Part shown: piece after piece, positions 19,095 through 30,430 of the stretch | How the letters are laid out: each line of letters starts with the position of its first letter | How positions within the stretch are numbered: the first letter of the stretch is position 1 | DNA from: Evernia prunastri | Taxonomy: Eukaryota > Ascomycota > Lecanoromycetes > Lecanorales > Parmeliaceae | Direction: 5' to 3' | Assembly (NCBI GenBank): GCA_003184365.1 | Contig: NKYR01000047.1 | Location: 124,001 to 188,000, forward strand | Length of the DNA stretch: 64,000 bases | Translations under genes and position numbers: made by a program | The notes under the pieces: model-generated | The model's database searches: none | Told to the model about the DNA's origin: nothing | Seen by the model: the letters and a program-made list of their open reading frames with translations, nothing else

Positions 19095-20588
19095 ATGGGC
19101 AAACCACGGGTAAGCTGCCACCCTCTTGGCTCAAAGATTGGATTCTAAGCCTGACAGATGATAATCCTGATACGCCACGCTCAATCAGAAGGCAATAGTA
19201 CGTATAAAAGCCTCTTCTACGTGGCCAACAAGCTGATCTGGCAAGGAAACCGAGACATTCACCAAACTGTCCCAGATCACCGTGTTAAACTTACGCAAGA
19301 TGGCTGGAAACAGGTACCGTCCTCCCAAACAGTCCTCCACACCCATCTCCATAGTCTTATGAGCTCACCTTTTCAGGCCGAAGAAGCAGGCCAGAAGCTC
19401 CGCTCTCTCCTCCGCCCTTCGGATACCCTCCACTTCTTTACTTCCCCGTACCGAAGAACACGAGAAACGACCGAAGGAATCCTCAACGCCCTCACCTCTC
19501 CCGCTCCTGACCACAAACCCTCCCCTTTCCCCCGGCATACGACAAAAGTGTACGAAGAGCCCCGCCTACGAGAACAAGACTTTGGGAATTTTCAACCCGA
19601 CTCCGCAGAGATGAGCAGGATGTGGCAAGAACGTGCAAACTACGGACATTTCTTCTACCGGATACCGAATGGTGAATCTGCAGCCGACGCATACGATCGA
19701 GTCTCAGGCTTCAACGAATCATTATGGCGAAGCTTTGGAGAATCAGACTTTGCATCCGTTTGCGTGCTCGTCACTCACGGCCTCATGACTCGAGTCTTCT
19801 TAATGAAATGGTACCACTTCAGCGTAGAATATTTTGAGGACTTACGGAACGTGAACCATTGCGAATTTGTAGTTATGAAGCTGAACGATGGCAACGGCAA
19901 ATATGTCCTGCAGAACCAGCTGCGGACATGGTCGGAAATGAAGAGGGAGAGGGCGAGTTCTAGGTCCAGCGTAACGGAGCCGGAGAGTCCAATTCCCGTC
20001 AGGAAAAAGTGGGGAGGGTGCTTACAATCGGACGGGGACCGGGGCGATGATTTCGCAAGGAGGCAGATGGCAAGAAGGCGAAAAGATACGAAGGAGCTTT
20101 TCGAAGACACCGAGACGGAGTACGGTAATAAAGAGACAGGGAACGGAAAGGACGCCGATGGTGGTGAGGGCGAATATCCAAGGGGCAGGGAAGACCAAAG
20201 TCAGGCTTTGGAGAGGGAGAATCCACAGACTGACGCCGCAAACGTCCGCCATGTGGCGCCAGGCGCTCGAAAACGCATCGTGTCGCCCAACCGCCTCGAG
20301 ATCCTCAAAGGGGGCCGCGACGGCGGTGGTTCACGCTCTGGCGCCGCGAGTCCCAGTCGCTCTAGCCCTGAGGATTCGGAAGCGGAAGCGAAGGAGCACA
20401 TGAGGTCGCTGCCTCTTCGAAGAAGCTTGGCCATGGCTTTGAACGGCGAGCTGGAAGGTGATGGGGAAAGGGTCAGGGCTGATGCGCTTGGGGATCAGAG
20501 CGATGTGGAAGATGAAGAGGAAGAGCACCGGAAGGAGACTGCGAAGATAGAGGCGAAGGACAAGAGCTTTGAAGGAGCTGTTTTGTGA
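19095..20588 (+). CDS. DET1: DET1-like histidine phosphatase
   Basis: Histidine phosphatase (phosphoglycerate mutase) superfamily, closest in motif order to yeast Det1, an acid phosphatase linked to sterol trafficking. Four exons: 19095-19109, 19158-19197, 19246-19313 and 19377-20588. Introns are 48, 48 and 63 bases; the second and third stay open in frame. The first exon encodes only MGKPR. Splicing gives IILIRHAQSEGN with the phosphate-accepting His (residue 12), then NRDIHQTVPDHRVKL, TSPYRRTRETTEGIL, EPRLREQDFGNFQ, NGESAADAYDRV and the second catalytic His in VLVTHGLMTRVFLMKW. After the catalytic domain comes a charged, low-complexity tail of roughly 170 residues. Predicted length is 444 residues. 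The gene converges on CCT3, about 195 bases away. Confidence 0.9.
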
Positions 20589-20783
20589 AGATCCGTGTGG
20601 CCATGACTTTGCATGGTTCGAGCAACTATTTGGAGCATCGCGATAGCATGGTTAGGTACCAGGGGAAAGCAATATCCGCAGACTATGCTGAATGGTCAGC
20701 TTCGTTCATGAAATGTCATGTTCTATGCTGGATATCCGCTTTTAGTACATGCGTGCAACAATGGTCTATGTCATCCGAATGTC

Positions 20784-22625
20784 CTAATCATCTCCGCCTC
20801 CTCCCATATTGCCTCCTGCTTGCTTTGCAGACTTTGCACTGCAGATATCATCGACTCTCAGAAGCAGACAAGCTGACTGTAAGTAGAGCATTAGCATGCA
20901 AGAAGGGGAAGAGGAAGAGGTAGGGGGCGAGTGCTGCATACCTCAACAGCAGTCTTGATACTCTGCAGCTTGACCGCCTCCGGCTCCCACACTCCATACT
21001 CTCTCATATCGACTAACGACCCCTTATCACCATCGATACCCCACGTACTCCCACCCTCCGCATGCTTCGCCCTCAATTTCGTCAGTACTCTCACAGGACT
21101 GCTCCCACTATTCTGTATCAGCGTCCTCGGGATCACCTCCATAGCCTCCGCCACAGCCTTGTACGGCCACTGCTGCACACCCTCTACCGCTTTCGCCATC
21201 TGTGCTAATCGCACCGATACCGCCATTTCCGTTGCGCCGCCTCCTGGAGACAACCGTGGATGGAACATTACATTGCGGGCCACGGACATGGCGTCTTGGA
21301 GATTCCGCTCGATTTCGTTAAGTATGTCCTTGGAAGGGCCGCGGAGTAGGATGGTACATGCTTTTGGGATCTTGCATTTTGTGAGGAAGGTGAAGTATTC
21401 ATCGCCGATCTTTTCGATCTCGAACAGCCCGCACTGTGTGCCGACGTCTGATTCATGTAGGTCATCGACGCGGTTGACGATGGTCGCCCCTGTAGCACGG
21501 GCGATGCGGTTATTGTCCGTCTTCCTCACACGTCGGAGAGCGGTGACGTTCGCTTTCACTAGGAAGTGCTGTGCGAGGTCTGAGACTCCCTTCTCAGTGA
21601 TGACAAGGTCTGGTTTGAGAGAAAGGATGGCGTCGGTCATGATCTTGATTTGCTCTTCTTCTATTTGCAGGATGCGATTCCAGTCGTCTTCTTTGCTAAT
21701 CTCAATATTCGTTTGCGACTCTCCCTTTTTGTACTCGAGAGGGCAATCTAGGAGGATGACACGGGGATTCTTGATCAGGCGACGCATTTTGGGATGGGTA
21801 ATGTCTTTATTTAGCATGACGCCGTCAAGGACTTTGCTGTCTTCTATCTCGCCTCCTGGTATCTTCTCCACTTTGGCATATCTTTTTATGTCAATCTCTT
21901 TCTTGCCGCCGCCAGCCTCGTGAGACACTATGCGGACAGCTTTAAGCGCGAGGTTGCACATGAGTTCCGACCAGCGGGACACAAATTTTGTGCCGATGGA
22001 AGAGGATATGAGTTGGTACATGGCTTTGTCGTCGTTGATGTTTACAGGCATGGAGATTTCTTCGACGATCTCGAGGGCGTCTGCTAAAGCCCGTTTGAAG
22101 GCGGCGATTATGACGACAGGGTGAATGTTTCTTTCAAGTTGAGGGAGAGCTTGTGCAAGTATTTCACCAGCTGGTGACAGTCAGCCAAATACATAATCGG
22201 AACCTGCAATACCACGTACCTAATATTATGACAGTCGTAGTACCATCCCCAACCTCCTCGTCTTGTGTCCGACTTAATTCTATCATGCTTTTCGCCGCTG
22301 GATGGGCCACCTCAATCTCTCGTAATATTGCATGACCGTCGTTCGTGAGCACAATGCCACCCATAGGATCTAACAGCATCTTCAACATGGCCTTGGGACC
22401 GAGACATGATCGTATTATGTCTGCCACTCTGCAGCCGTTCAGTATCCGCTTTTGGATTGACATACTAGAGCACTCTTGCTTACGTCTTCGCTGCTGTGAT
22501 ATTTGATAGTTGTGCTTTGCGACCCACTTGTCTGTCGCCGGCCTGCGTGTCTACACAAGTCAGTTCGTATCCACTGTTGGGAGCTATTTGGAGAATTTAC
22601 TCATCACCACCACTGGAGCCTGCAT
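20784..22625 (-). CDS. CCT3: Chaperonin TRiC/CCT subunit gamma
   Basis: One of eight subunits of the cytosolic ATP-dependent chaperonin that folds actin and tubulin. Five exons: 22601-22625, 22484-22550, 22220-22428, 20942-22170 and 20784-20876. The joined frame gives 540 residues, the usual length. It starts MQAPVVVM and contains the ATP-site motifs LGPKAMLKML, TNDGHAILREIE, GDGTTT (residues 91-96) and LSPGGGATEMAV. SEVEN-subunit discrimination rests on gamma-typical VVVM, DPMGGIVLTNDG and the C-terminus LLLRVDDICSAKSAK followed by a Gly-rich tail. All introns are 55-70 bases except the short first two, and all have GT-AG ends. The 25-base first exon matches the usual position of the first CCT3 intron in fungi as I recall it. 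Confidence 0.96.
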
Positions 22626-24526
22626 CTTGAGGCTGATGTCAGAAAAACGCTGAGACAACTAGCTCGTAGGTTCGCAGTTGCCTCTGTCGTTTCAGACAAA
22701 ATCAAAAAGTCTTCGAGTGTTTGGACAGTAGATGTGAAATCCACTCTCGAAATCCGTTGATACATGAATCTCCAAGATCTTTTGGCGCGACTCCCGAGAT
22801 TTTCTCTACACACACATAATTGATATAAACACGTTCCTCTCCTTAATCGGGTTAGTGTGGTCCAGATATCATCATCTACTTGATGTTCGAAGCGGTTTTG
22901 TTTCTTTGTCAATTGGAGTCGTATATAGGGAATACAAAAGAGGTAAAAACTGGGGGGTTGCGTTTTCTTCTCTATGATTTGACCTCTCTTGCTCATGACC
23001 TTGAAATTCGGCTGTATCCAAATGATTGAACATGTCACGCACGAAAGGCCTGTCATCTTTTCGACTCTTGTAGGGACAACATCAACGTTCTGTTCAATTC
23101 CCGTACTGAGAAAGTACGGTGCATGGGGTCGCGTGCTCAACCGCGGATGAATGGCCCTCCCAGAAGACCAGCATGAACACTTCTTGTGGTTTTTGGACGT
23201 ATCCTACACAGCATCTAAAAACTTGACATCGCATTCTTCAACCTACGCGACTATGGAGCTTTTTCCAGCTGATATCGCGAAGTGTAGAAATCATATTCAT
23301 AAGCTCACTCATTATATCTGCATTTCCTTTGTCACTGCTTCTCCAAGACCATTGCTACTGAGCTCTCTGAAAGTCCTCTCCTTCGAGACATTTCTGTTTC
23401 TGCCAGGATTCCTTCGGATTTGTTCCCCTTGATACCTTCCAACACCAGGTCATTCTGCCGAGGCGGAAACGTTGCTCAGAAGCCTTGATCTCAACTCTCT
23501 AACTACCTAGTTATGGGACTCTTCCTTTGAAGAGCGCTCGATGAGGGAAAGGTTCTTGGGTATCAAGAGATCATCGTCGGTCACTTCAGCAGCCCTCGTA
23601 CCATCGTTACCCTTACATGTTACGCTCCGCGGACTTGACGCCGCTGCACTAGGCGATCAAGGTATCATGATCAACACTTTGATCGCGCTTTCGAATACGA
23701 TTTCTTCCCCTTGCTTTAGCGTAAAACCGTCGTGGTTGAAGCAGATCATGGCATCCATTTCTTATTCTCCTGCTGCTTTCGCTGGAATAGCTTGTTCCAA
23801 TAGGATCCAGCTAGCACAAGCATGAATCCATAAAAATCCAGAAGTCAAAGTCATTAACCGCTATAAGATCGGTTCAATGAAGGGGAATGTAGTAAGACTG
23901 ACGTGATGAGAAGGACACACACTCACGGAGCCGTCAATGCGTCCCTCAAAAAAACCCCCAAGCATGGTGACAACGCGCTCCATACAGCTAGGATGTACGG
24001 AAGTAATATTATCGCGCAGCACCTGTAGGAGCTAGGCTGGGATATAGAGGCAAAGGGTTCTTGCAAAAGGATTCCGCTCCTTACAGGGTTAATTGTTTGC
24101 TTATTACTTGAAAAGAGAGCCAAGGGTAATGCTAAGGACCTTTTTGAAAGGACAGTGACACAGGCCGCGCTTACAAACCGAATGCCTAGTAAGACCGTTT
24201 ACTTCATTATCAGGAACGTTGTTGAGGGTAGTATGTCTTTCCAGTCACCCCAGCCAAGCGGCAAAAGAAGCAGGCCTGAGGATATAGTCGTCATAGAAAA
24301 GCCGCTCAGCGCTCATGTTTTCGTATACTTATATTACACAGCGATTGTGGCACCATCATGTAGGTGGCCTCTTCGTGCCACGAGGTTTTCGAAGAAATAC
24401 ATCAGAATAATCGCACGCAGTGATCTTACTTATTCTTGACCCTTCAGCCTCAAATTTAGCATCCGCTTTTACGCCTAATCGGACGTAAGAGTGCCTTGTC
24501 GATGATCTATATGATAGGCTATTCTT
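22626..24526. other. 1.9-kb region without an identifiable gene
   Basis: Includes the CCT3 promoter. A 94-codon ATG frame at 23541-23825 (+) and a short minus-strand frame near 23755 (with ICFNHDGFTLKQGEE) show no supporting structure. The composition is more AT-rich than the neighbouring genes and stops are frequent, in keeping with decayed sequence. No terminal repeats were seen. Confidence 0.45.
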
Positions 24527-24606
24527 GCATCTATGCAAAAGGTTCTCCGCCTTGATATAAGGCTAATTCCAAGCTGAGTAAGACAGTGTCTCCGTGTAGG
24601 AGTTGC
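24527..24606 (+). repeat. Direct repeat copy A upstream of small secreted gene
   Basis: About 80 bases sharing GTTCTCCGCCTTGA, then TGAGTAAGACA, then TCTCCG and TAGGAGT with copy B, in the same order and with similar spacing. The offset between copies is about 177 bases. Confidence 0.7.
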
Positions 24607-24703
24607 ACCATCATACTACAACAAGTTTTGCTGTGTCATAGAAATAACTCCTCACTTCCATCGCCTAACGTATAAGCCCGCAGAAAGAGCCTAAAGCATA
24701 AAA

Positions 24704-24786
24704 ATCATGCAGCAGAAAGTTCTCCGCCTTGACATACAAGATCACTTATAAGATGAGTAAGACAATATCTCCGCGCGTAGGAGTGC
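24704..24786 (+). repeat. Direct repeat copy B, adjoining the TATA box
   Basis: Second diverged copy of the segment at 24527-24606. It ends about nine bases before the TATATAAAA sequence of the small secreted protein gene, so the duplication covers its likely upstream regulatory region. Confidence 0.7.
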
Positions 24787-24794
24787 GCAGCCCT

Positions 24795-24803
24795 TATATA
24801 AAA
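24795..24803 (+). promoter_or_regulatory. TATA box of small secreted protein gene
   Basis: TATATAAAA about 112 bases upstream of the ATG at 24915, followed by a C-rich, pyrimidine-rich leader (24830-24910). This is the arrangement expected of a strongly regulated fungal promoter. Confidence 0.6.
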
Positions 24804-24914
24804 AAGGTACCCCAATACCTGCACTCTCGCCTCCGTCCAGAAACTCGCATCATTCCCAACCTCACCATCCACCACAATCTCTCATCACAGCATCCAACCC
24901 CATTCAAATCCAAA

Positions 24915-25300
24915 ATGAAGCTCTCCACCTTCTCCGCCCTCCTGACCCTCCTCGCCACCTCAGCCTCCGCTCAATCCCCAGTCGCCTCTTTCACCCTGAG
25001 CGGGTTTCAAGACCCCGATACCGGCCTCTACCCCAACTACACCGTGGGTGTACCGGAGGACGGCAGCACGGTCGAAATCAGTCAGTCCCCCCAAAAAAAC
25101 ATAAAACCCGAAAGCGACTCGCGTGGCTAACACCCTAACCCCCACCACCAGCGAACACGCTGGTCGTCGTCTCGATCGAGCCTGCAGAAGAAGGGTACAA
25201 TTGCTATTTCAACGGCAGCGAAGGTAGCGTGACGCACCTGGGCGGAACAGCGGACGTGGATCCGCCGCAGGCGCAGATTGCAGCGTATTGTCCCGTTTGA
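24915..25300 (+). CDS. Small secreted protein (effector-like)
   Basis: Two exons, 24915-25080 and 25152-25300, joined across a 71-base intron (GTCAGT...CACCAG), giving 104 residues. A clear signal peptide (MKLSTFSALLTLLATSASA) is followed by a mature chain of about 85 residues rich in Gly, Pro, Asp and Val, with two cysteines (in YNCYF and AYCPV) that could form one disulfide. An N-glycosylation sequon is present (NYT). No known domain recognised. Size, secretion and a TATA-bearing promoter preceded by a duplicated segment are features often seen in plant-interaction or surface proteins of fungi, but function is unknown. Confidence 0.8.
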
Positions 25301-25776
25301 ATTGAAGCCTCTGCTGCCGTCTTCGGTGGCTCGGGTGCGGGAGGCGGCCTGGCCGAGGATGTTGGTGGTGGTGATTGTTTCAGGATGTTGGTTGGTGGTG
25401 AATGGCGAAGAGAAGTCGGACAGTGGATGGGTGTTGGGCTGGATGTGATGTTGAAGCTTGGCTGGGAAGATGGACTGGATATGTATACATACATTTGATG
25501 GCTTTGTTTCTTCGTTCTGTCGCTCGATTTGATGTGTACTTGCTCACGCTTCCTGGCACTGTGTCGCCGGCCTTACACCGGTTGACGCGAAGGAACTCTT
25601 TTTTCATCAAACCTCCTCAGCTTGCCTGAGATCTTGGAGAAGGAAGTTTCTCGCAACGGAGAAACTGCTGAATGGGGAAGATGTGCTGCTTCCATCGATT
25701 GGATATCTCGCTCTTTGCTGCAAGGTTGCTTTGGGCAAAGCCTCACGTCCGGCCATACACCCACAAGCAAGCCTGG
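25301..25776. other. Intergenic between convergent genes
   Basis: Shared 3' region of the small secreted gene (+) and allantoicase (-). The frames here are shadows or noise; no structured element is evident. Confidence 0.5.
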
Positions 25777-26996
25777 CTACAAGTGTCTCTCCTGAGCCCG
25801 CGTCCCAAACACCCTGAACCGTTTCACCCCTCCATCGGGAACAATGGTCATCTTCACATGCGTGAACGTCCTCCCCCCCACGCCCTTCACCAGTCCGTCC
25901 GCGAACACATGCTCCGTGTCCTTCTCGCATCCCTGCACCCCTACCACCTCCGCCCACCTCTCATCATCCCCTCTCACTACCTCCTCTCCCTCCGCATCCA
26001 GCGCCTCAACCTTGACCCCTTGCGGAAAATTGCCCCGGAAATGCATCGTGTCGACCATGAAACGCCTCACCCACCCTCTCGCTCCGAGCTTGACGACGAC
26101 CCAATCAGAATGCCCGCTCTCCCTACTCCTCTTCGTTTCCCACCCATCTCCCATGTCCACTCCCCGTCCCGGCATCAGTACATTCCCCGCCTTCCCAAAG
26201 TGCTCATCGCTGAACCCAACGACCCTGCCGCCCATGAGTGCGCTGCTCAACTCCACCTCCTCCGACTCATCCTCCGGCCAGACCGGGACAGCCGCGCCGT
26301 AGAGTCGAAACCGGGCTATGCCCCCATCGGGGAACATACACAGCTTCACATGCGTCACCTCCCTAGTCCCTTCGTCCACAGTCCAAGCCTGACGCCTACT
26401 AGCTTCACACCCCCTCTTCCCCAGCACCAGCCTCCAACCCGTATACGCCGCCTCTCTCACCCTCTCATCCGCCCCCTCTCCCGTCTCGTAGGTGCCCCAA
26501 ATCTCCACATGCTCGGCATGGTTCCCATTGAAGAACGCCGTGTCGACCTCCACCCCTTTGACTACCCCCGCCGCCGGACCGAGACGCACGACAACCCAAT
26601 CGGGAGGGGAGCGGTTATGCCGACGGGTCTCCCAGCCATCGTACCACGCGCCCGTTTCGACGAAGTAGCCGGGCCGATGGATGGGTTTCGCGGGGTTGAT
26701 GAGGTTGGAGGCGGAGGCGAAGAACTCGTCGGAGAAAGAGAGGATGCGGGAGGTCAGAGGGGCGGAGATGAGGTCTAGGGTTGTTAGTCCGTGATGGTTT
26801 GGAGCGGCTGGTGTGTGAAGGGGGCTATGGAGCGGGGAGTCGCTAGGAAGTACAGCCTCAGGAGATGGAAAAAGGAGGGATCTCTACCAATACATGTGGT
26901 TTCGAAGGTGCTGTCTATTTGGTCCGCCGGAATGGAGTCGATGGGAACGGCGTGGGTGTCCTGAATGGTTTCGGGGGAGAGTGCTTGAATCTCCAT
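25777..26996 (-). CDS. DAL2: Allantoicase
   Basis: Hydrolyses allantoate to ureidoglycolate and urea in purine-nitrogen catabolism. Two exons, 26888-26996 and 25777-26774, with a 113-base intron (GTAGAG...CCCTAG); 368 residues. The N-terminus has IDSTFETTCIDLISAPL and then FSDEFFASASNLINP. Two tandem allantoicase repeats follow, each with the pattern DGWETRR/DGWETKR, HSDWVVVKLG and FMVDTMHFRGN or VEVDTAFFNGN. Each ends in an FPDGG/VPDGG..RFR motif. The duplication of these motifs about 170 residues apart is diagnostic. The coding region is GC-rich. In fungi such genes are usually induced under nitrogen limitation by GATA factors; I did not identify a definite site here. Confidence 0.95.
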
Positions 26997-27628
26997 TCTT
27001 TCGTGGTGAGGAAGTTTTGGGTATGGAAAGGTTTAGGAGTAAAAGAAATGTCTACAGCATTGGCTAGGTCTAGAATTAGCCGTCATGAGATAGTTGGCTC
27101 GCCAGTACGCAAGTCATTCTACTCTACGTCACCAGATATTGATTTTTGATCATCGGGGGAGTATGCCTTTTCCTCAATTACCTGGCGGCATTGACTGTTG
27201 ATTTCAGCCCTACCGAACTACCTCCTCAAGTACTTGTCTGGCACCTCGACAATCGATATATAAGAGATGCAGATGCAAGGGGACCCTGCTGAACAACTAG
27301 TAGATGTAAGAAGCTTGGAGGTTATTGTGTCGGACTACGGGGGTGATTGTCTTTAGAGGATACTCGCTTCTATCAATACGATACATCATTTAAATCACCC
27401 TTCTGTACGCTTTTCCCGAGCCAATTCATGTTCCTCGTTACCATCTTCATTAAGAGCGTCTCCATTGCTCGAAAGTCAAAAAATGGCCATTTAAAAAGAT
27501 CCACTGCACCTAGTGTATGTAGATCCGTTCGGCTTCGAGCATCGAGATGAGAAAACAGTTGTAAGTCACTCGTCGTATTACCATTACCATTATCACGTGT
27601 AGACCATACCGTCATCATCTTCTATCGT
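26997..27628. other. Intergenic: allantoicase promoter and transporter 3' side
   Basis: No gene identified. The short frames at 26865-27149 and 27347-27618 lack motifs. CACGTG is present near 27594. Confidence 0.45.
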
Positions 27629-29480
27629 TCAATCATCGAACCTGCTCGTTAAATACGCGGCACACAACGCTGCGCAACCACCTGCCCTTAGCACCCACCC
27701 TGTTCCATCCTGACTCCCCAAGGACTTTGCTAGCCAGAAGATAGCACTAGCGGCCAAAGCTGCTATGATCTGCGGCGCCGATATAGCCACATTGTGCAGA
27801 CCCATAATGGCACCCGCTTGTACTTCCACAGTAAGAGTCGACATCTCATCATCTGGAAAAGTATCTGTGCGGGCAATGAGTGACTGGCGGGCGGCGAGCT
27901 CATTCCCGATGATAGCGAATGGCGCCCAATGGGTGAGTGCCCACGAAAGCCCCACGGAGGCGACTAGGAAAGTGGCCGCTGCCTGCGAGGTCACCATTAT
28001 GGTGGCGAACATAGCTAAAGCAAAGAAGACGTGAGCGCAGGTCCATGCTTGAGATATCCCGAATTTCGCTGCCGTCCCTTTTGAAGCAGGACTAGGTTTG
28101 GTAGAGACTCCCAGAAGCAGCGGGAGCAACAAGTTGGTCGCAAAAGCCACAATTGAGAAGAGGAAACTAGCAAATGTGCCATAACGAATAGCCTCCTCGG
28201 CGACAGTACTATTCTTACTGATAGCTGTCAAATCTGCCGAAACCATAGACGTTGCATCCACGGCTTTGACAGCTAGCAAAGACTGTCTCATTGCGATGGC
28301 GTGGCCGGAATCTGTAGCTTTTTAGCAATGCAATAATAGCCTTCGCAAATCACTTACAGATTTCGCCCACATAGCTGTGGGGAATGAAACATCAGTCAGC
28401 TTGCAAAAGTTTCAAGCTTGTCAATAATAGTAGAGAAGCCTTACGTGGTTGAATAGAACAAGAAAGGAAACCACCCTATCCAGGCGCAAAACTGAATATG
28501 ACACACTTTGCGGATTTTCTTTGGCATGAATCGATAAGTATGGATTAGGTCTCTGAAAACCACCCGGAGTCCGGTTCTTTCAAGCCTGACTGGTAGCGAG
28601 CGCGCACAATAGTCTTCCTTGATTGTACAGTTTATGCTCGTCGTTATTGCAAGCGCCAATGAGGCGATCAGACATAGGCATTGAAATTGCGTCAAGCCCC
28701 TCAGTCTGAAGAACTCAGGTAAGACAGTGAAGCCACAAAGGTAGCCAAAGATGTTGCCGATGCCCATCAAGACACTGGTCCAAGCGGCAGCTTGAGTCTG
28801 TTGGTGGGCGGGGCAATTCTCGACGATCAGTGTACGCAGACCAGCCTGGATGGGCTGGATTGATACATTCATGGCGTAGATCAGGAAGATTGCCAGAAAT
28901 ATGACCAACATCTGGGAACCCTGAGCATTTCCACTGAGGGGTGTGGTGAGAAATCCAAGCGACAGCGTGGAAAGAATGACACCAGTGGTGCCGCCAACGA
29001 TGAAGGGTTTTCGCCGTCCCCAGCGACTGCGAGTTCGATCGCTCAGGATGCCCACTATTGGTTGCACTACTACTCCACATAGAGGTGCGGCCAGCCAGAC
29101 AAGCGCGGTCAACGACTTCGAGAGCCCTAGAGACACGAGGTATGGCTTCGCAGCAGTCAGTACTTGGCCAGAAAGGTTAGGAGGCATGAAGGGGGAACAA
29201 AAGGCTTCTTCGAGACCACATACGGCACCATTAGACCTGACGACAGACCAAACGACTTGTAAGCTAGGCAAATTAGCATTCGCAGCCTCTGCGGTCAAGA
29301 AACATATAGTTACCCAGCGCCACCGCAGGTCAATACAAGCAAGTAAGGCAAATTCTTTGAGGCCTCTGAATTATTGTCGTCAAGTAGAAGCGTTTCTGTA
29401 ATGCCTATTTGCTCTCGAACGTTGTCGTCCTCATCACGGTCGACCAAACTCTCGTCCGAGTTACGGCTCTGCTCGGTCAT
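27629..29480 (-). CDS. SUT1: Sucrose / alpha-glucoside proton symporter
   Basis: GPH-type member of the major facilitator superfamily, resembling fission-yeast Sut1 and plant SUTs; imports sucrose or maltose with protons at the plasma membrane. Five exons: 29314-29480, 29224-29263, 28445-29145, 28358-28374 and 27629-28311, giving 535 residues. The N-terminus is acidic and cytosolic. The family signatures are GLQVVWSVVRSNGAPYLVSLGLSKSLTALVW (split by the second intron), the loop RSRWGRRKPF, QAGLRTLIVENC, and FYSTTYVGEIYSGHAIAMRQ assembled from three exons. Later membrane spans run to the C-terminus, including ALTHWAPFAIIGNELA. Exon 4 is only 17 bases. The second intron (29146-29223, 78 bases) stays open in frame. 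The substrate is inferred from family only. Confidence 0.88.
28358..28374 (-). other. 17-nt micro-exon of the sucrose transporter
   Basis: Bounded by a CCCACAG acceptor and a GTAAGT donor. It supplies the residues YVGEI, completing the conserved FYSTTYVGEIY motif, which is why it must be included. Confidence 0.8.
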
Positions 29481-30208
29481 GGCTTTGAGAATCGATGGAA
29501 AGGGTACCTCCCAACGCTTAATAGATGATGAGCTTACATGCCTACTCTCATGGGGGCATCATCATAACGCGATTGGGAGAATGCCGGGAATCAGCACTTT
29601 AAATTCTGATACACACCATACACCATCAGGTAATTTTATGGTGAGAGTCAAAGCCTTATCGCTTTCCTGGACAATACATAGCGCTAGAGCAGACTAGTGA
29701 ATCGGCCCGCGGTGAATTCGCTCCCGTCGCCTGTTTTTTAAGACACCTTACTGTACAGACAACCTCTCCACTCTCCAGTCCTTGGCTACATCATTGTATA
29801 TCCCGTTGTGCACTGTGATAGAGCACAGATTCTATTATCAGTTGTTCATCTGGAAACTGGGTGCTTTATAAATAGGTAGGTATCTCGGGAGTTGGGACAT
29901 TGATACAAGTACGCTATGTCGGCTCTACGTCGCAAGAAGGAAAGCCAATCAAGACTCAAGACACTTTCCCCCTGCATGATGCAGCATGGCACACATATAA
30001 AGCCCGCATCTTTTTTCAGTCTCCGTCCTGACATTTAGACCCGAGCTCCTGCCCTTCTGTAACACTGTTTTCCTTTTTTATTTGCTCTCCTGCTCCAGTA
30101 TCACCGTGCGCGTCGTACTACCTGTCCCCATCTAATCACTTTAAATCAGTGCGAGACTCACATTTCGCGTCGAAAACCGGCACCGAAAACCCAATTGCAG
30201 GATCAGCA
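29481..30208. other. Divergent promoter region
   Basis: Lies between the transporter (-) and a small plus-strand gene. Contains TATAAAG at 29996-30002 and a strongly pyrimidine-rich leader at 30045-30130 belonging to the plus-strand gene. Nothing else stands out. Confidence 0.55.
29996..30002 (+). promoter_or_regulatory. TATA box of the 73-residue membrane protein gene
   Basis: TATAAAG about 207 bases before the ATG at 30209, followed by a CT-rich tract (30045-30100) typical of fungal transcription start regions. Confidence 0.5.
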
Positions 30209-30430
30209 ATGTCTCTCACACACGGTCATTTTAAAGAAGACTCGAAGCACAGCGAGAAAGCCTGCTACCAGGACGAAGAGAACTGGGGCCCCTACTCCAG
30301 CCCCCCGAGCGATTGCAACAGCATTCCGCTAAGATACTTCTTCGGAGCAATTTTGATTACAATCATAGCCATGTTGACTGTAGCGGCTCTGGTATGGAGT
30401 TTCTACACGCCTCCTCCACTTGTCTTGTGA
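30209..30430 (+). CDS. Small single-span membrane protein, 73 residues
   Basis: ATG at 30209-30211, chosen because the frame upstream has no ATG. The product has a charged N-terminal half (HGHFKEDSKHSEKACYQDEE), then one hydrophobic span (FFGAILITIIAMLTVAALVWSF) and a short Pro-rich end (YTPPPLVL). The orientation rule would place the N-terminus in the cytosol. The TATA box plus CT-rich leader supports expression. No family recognised; low copy and lineage-specific occurrence are possible. Confidence 0.55.
   Translation: MSLTHGHFKEDSKHSEKACYQDEENWGPYSSPPSDCNSIPLRYFFGAILITIIAMLTVAALVWSFYTPPPLVL

Noticed and set aside
20931..21923. 330-codon plus-strand frame
   Set aside because: It is an antisense shadow of the CCT3 coding sequence.
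24527..24786. CRISPR-like repeat pair
   Set aside because: Only two diverged copies with no spacer regularity, in a eukaryotic genome.
25777..29480. Nutrient gene cluster (allantoicase plus sugar transporter)
   Set aside because: Adjacent on one strand, but the pathways are unrelated and no other purine or sugar-catabolic gene is nearby; a functional cluster is not supported.
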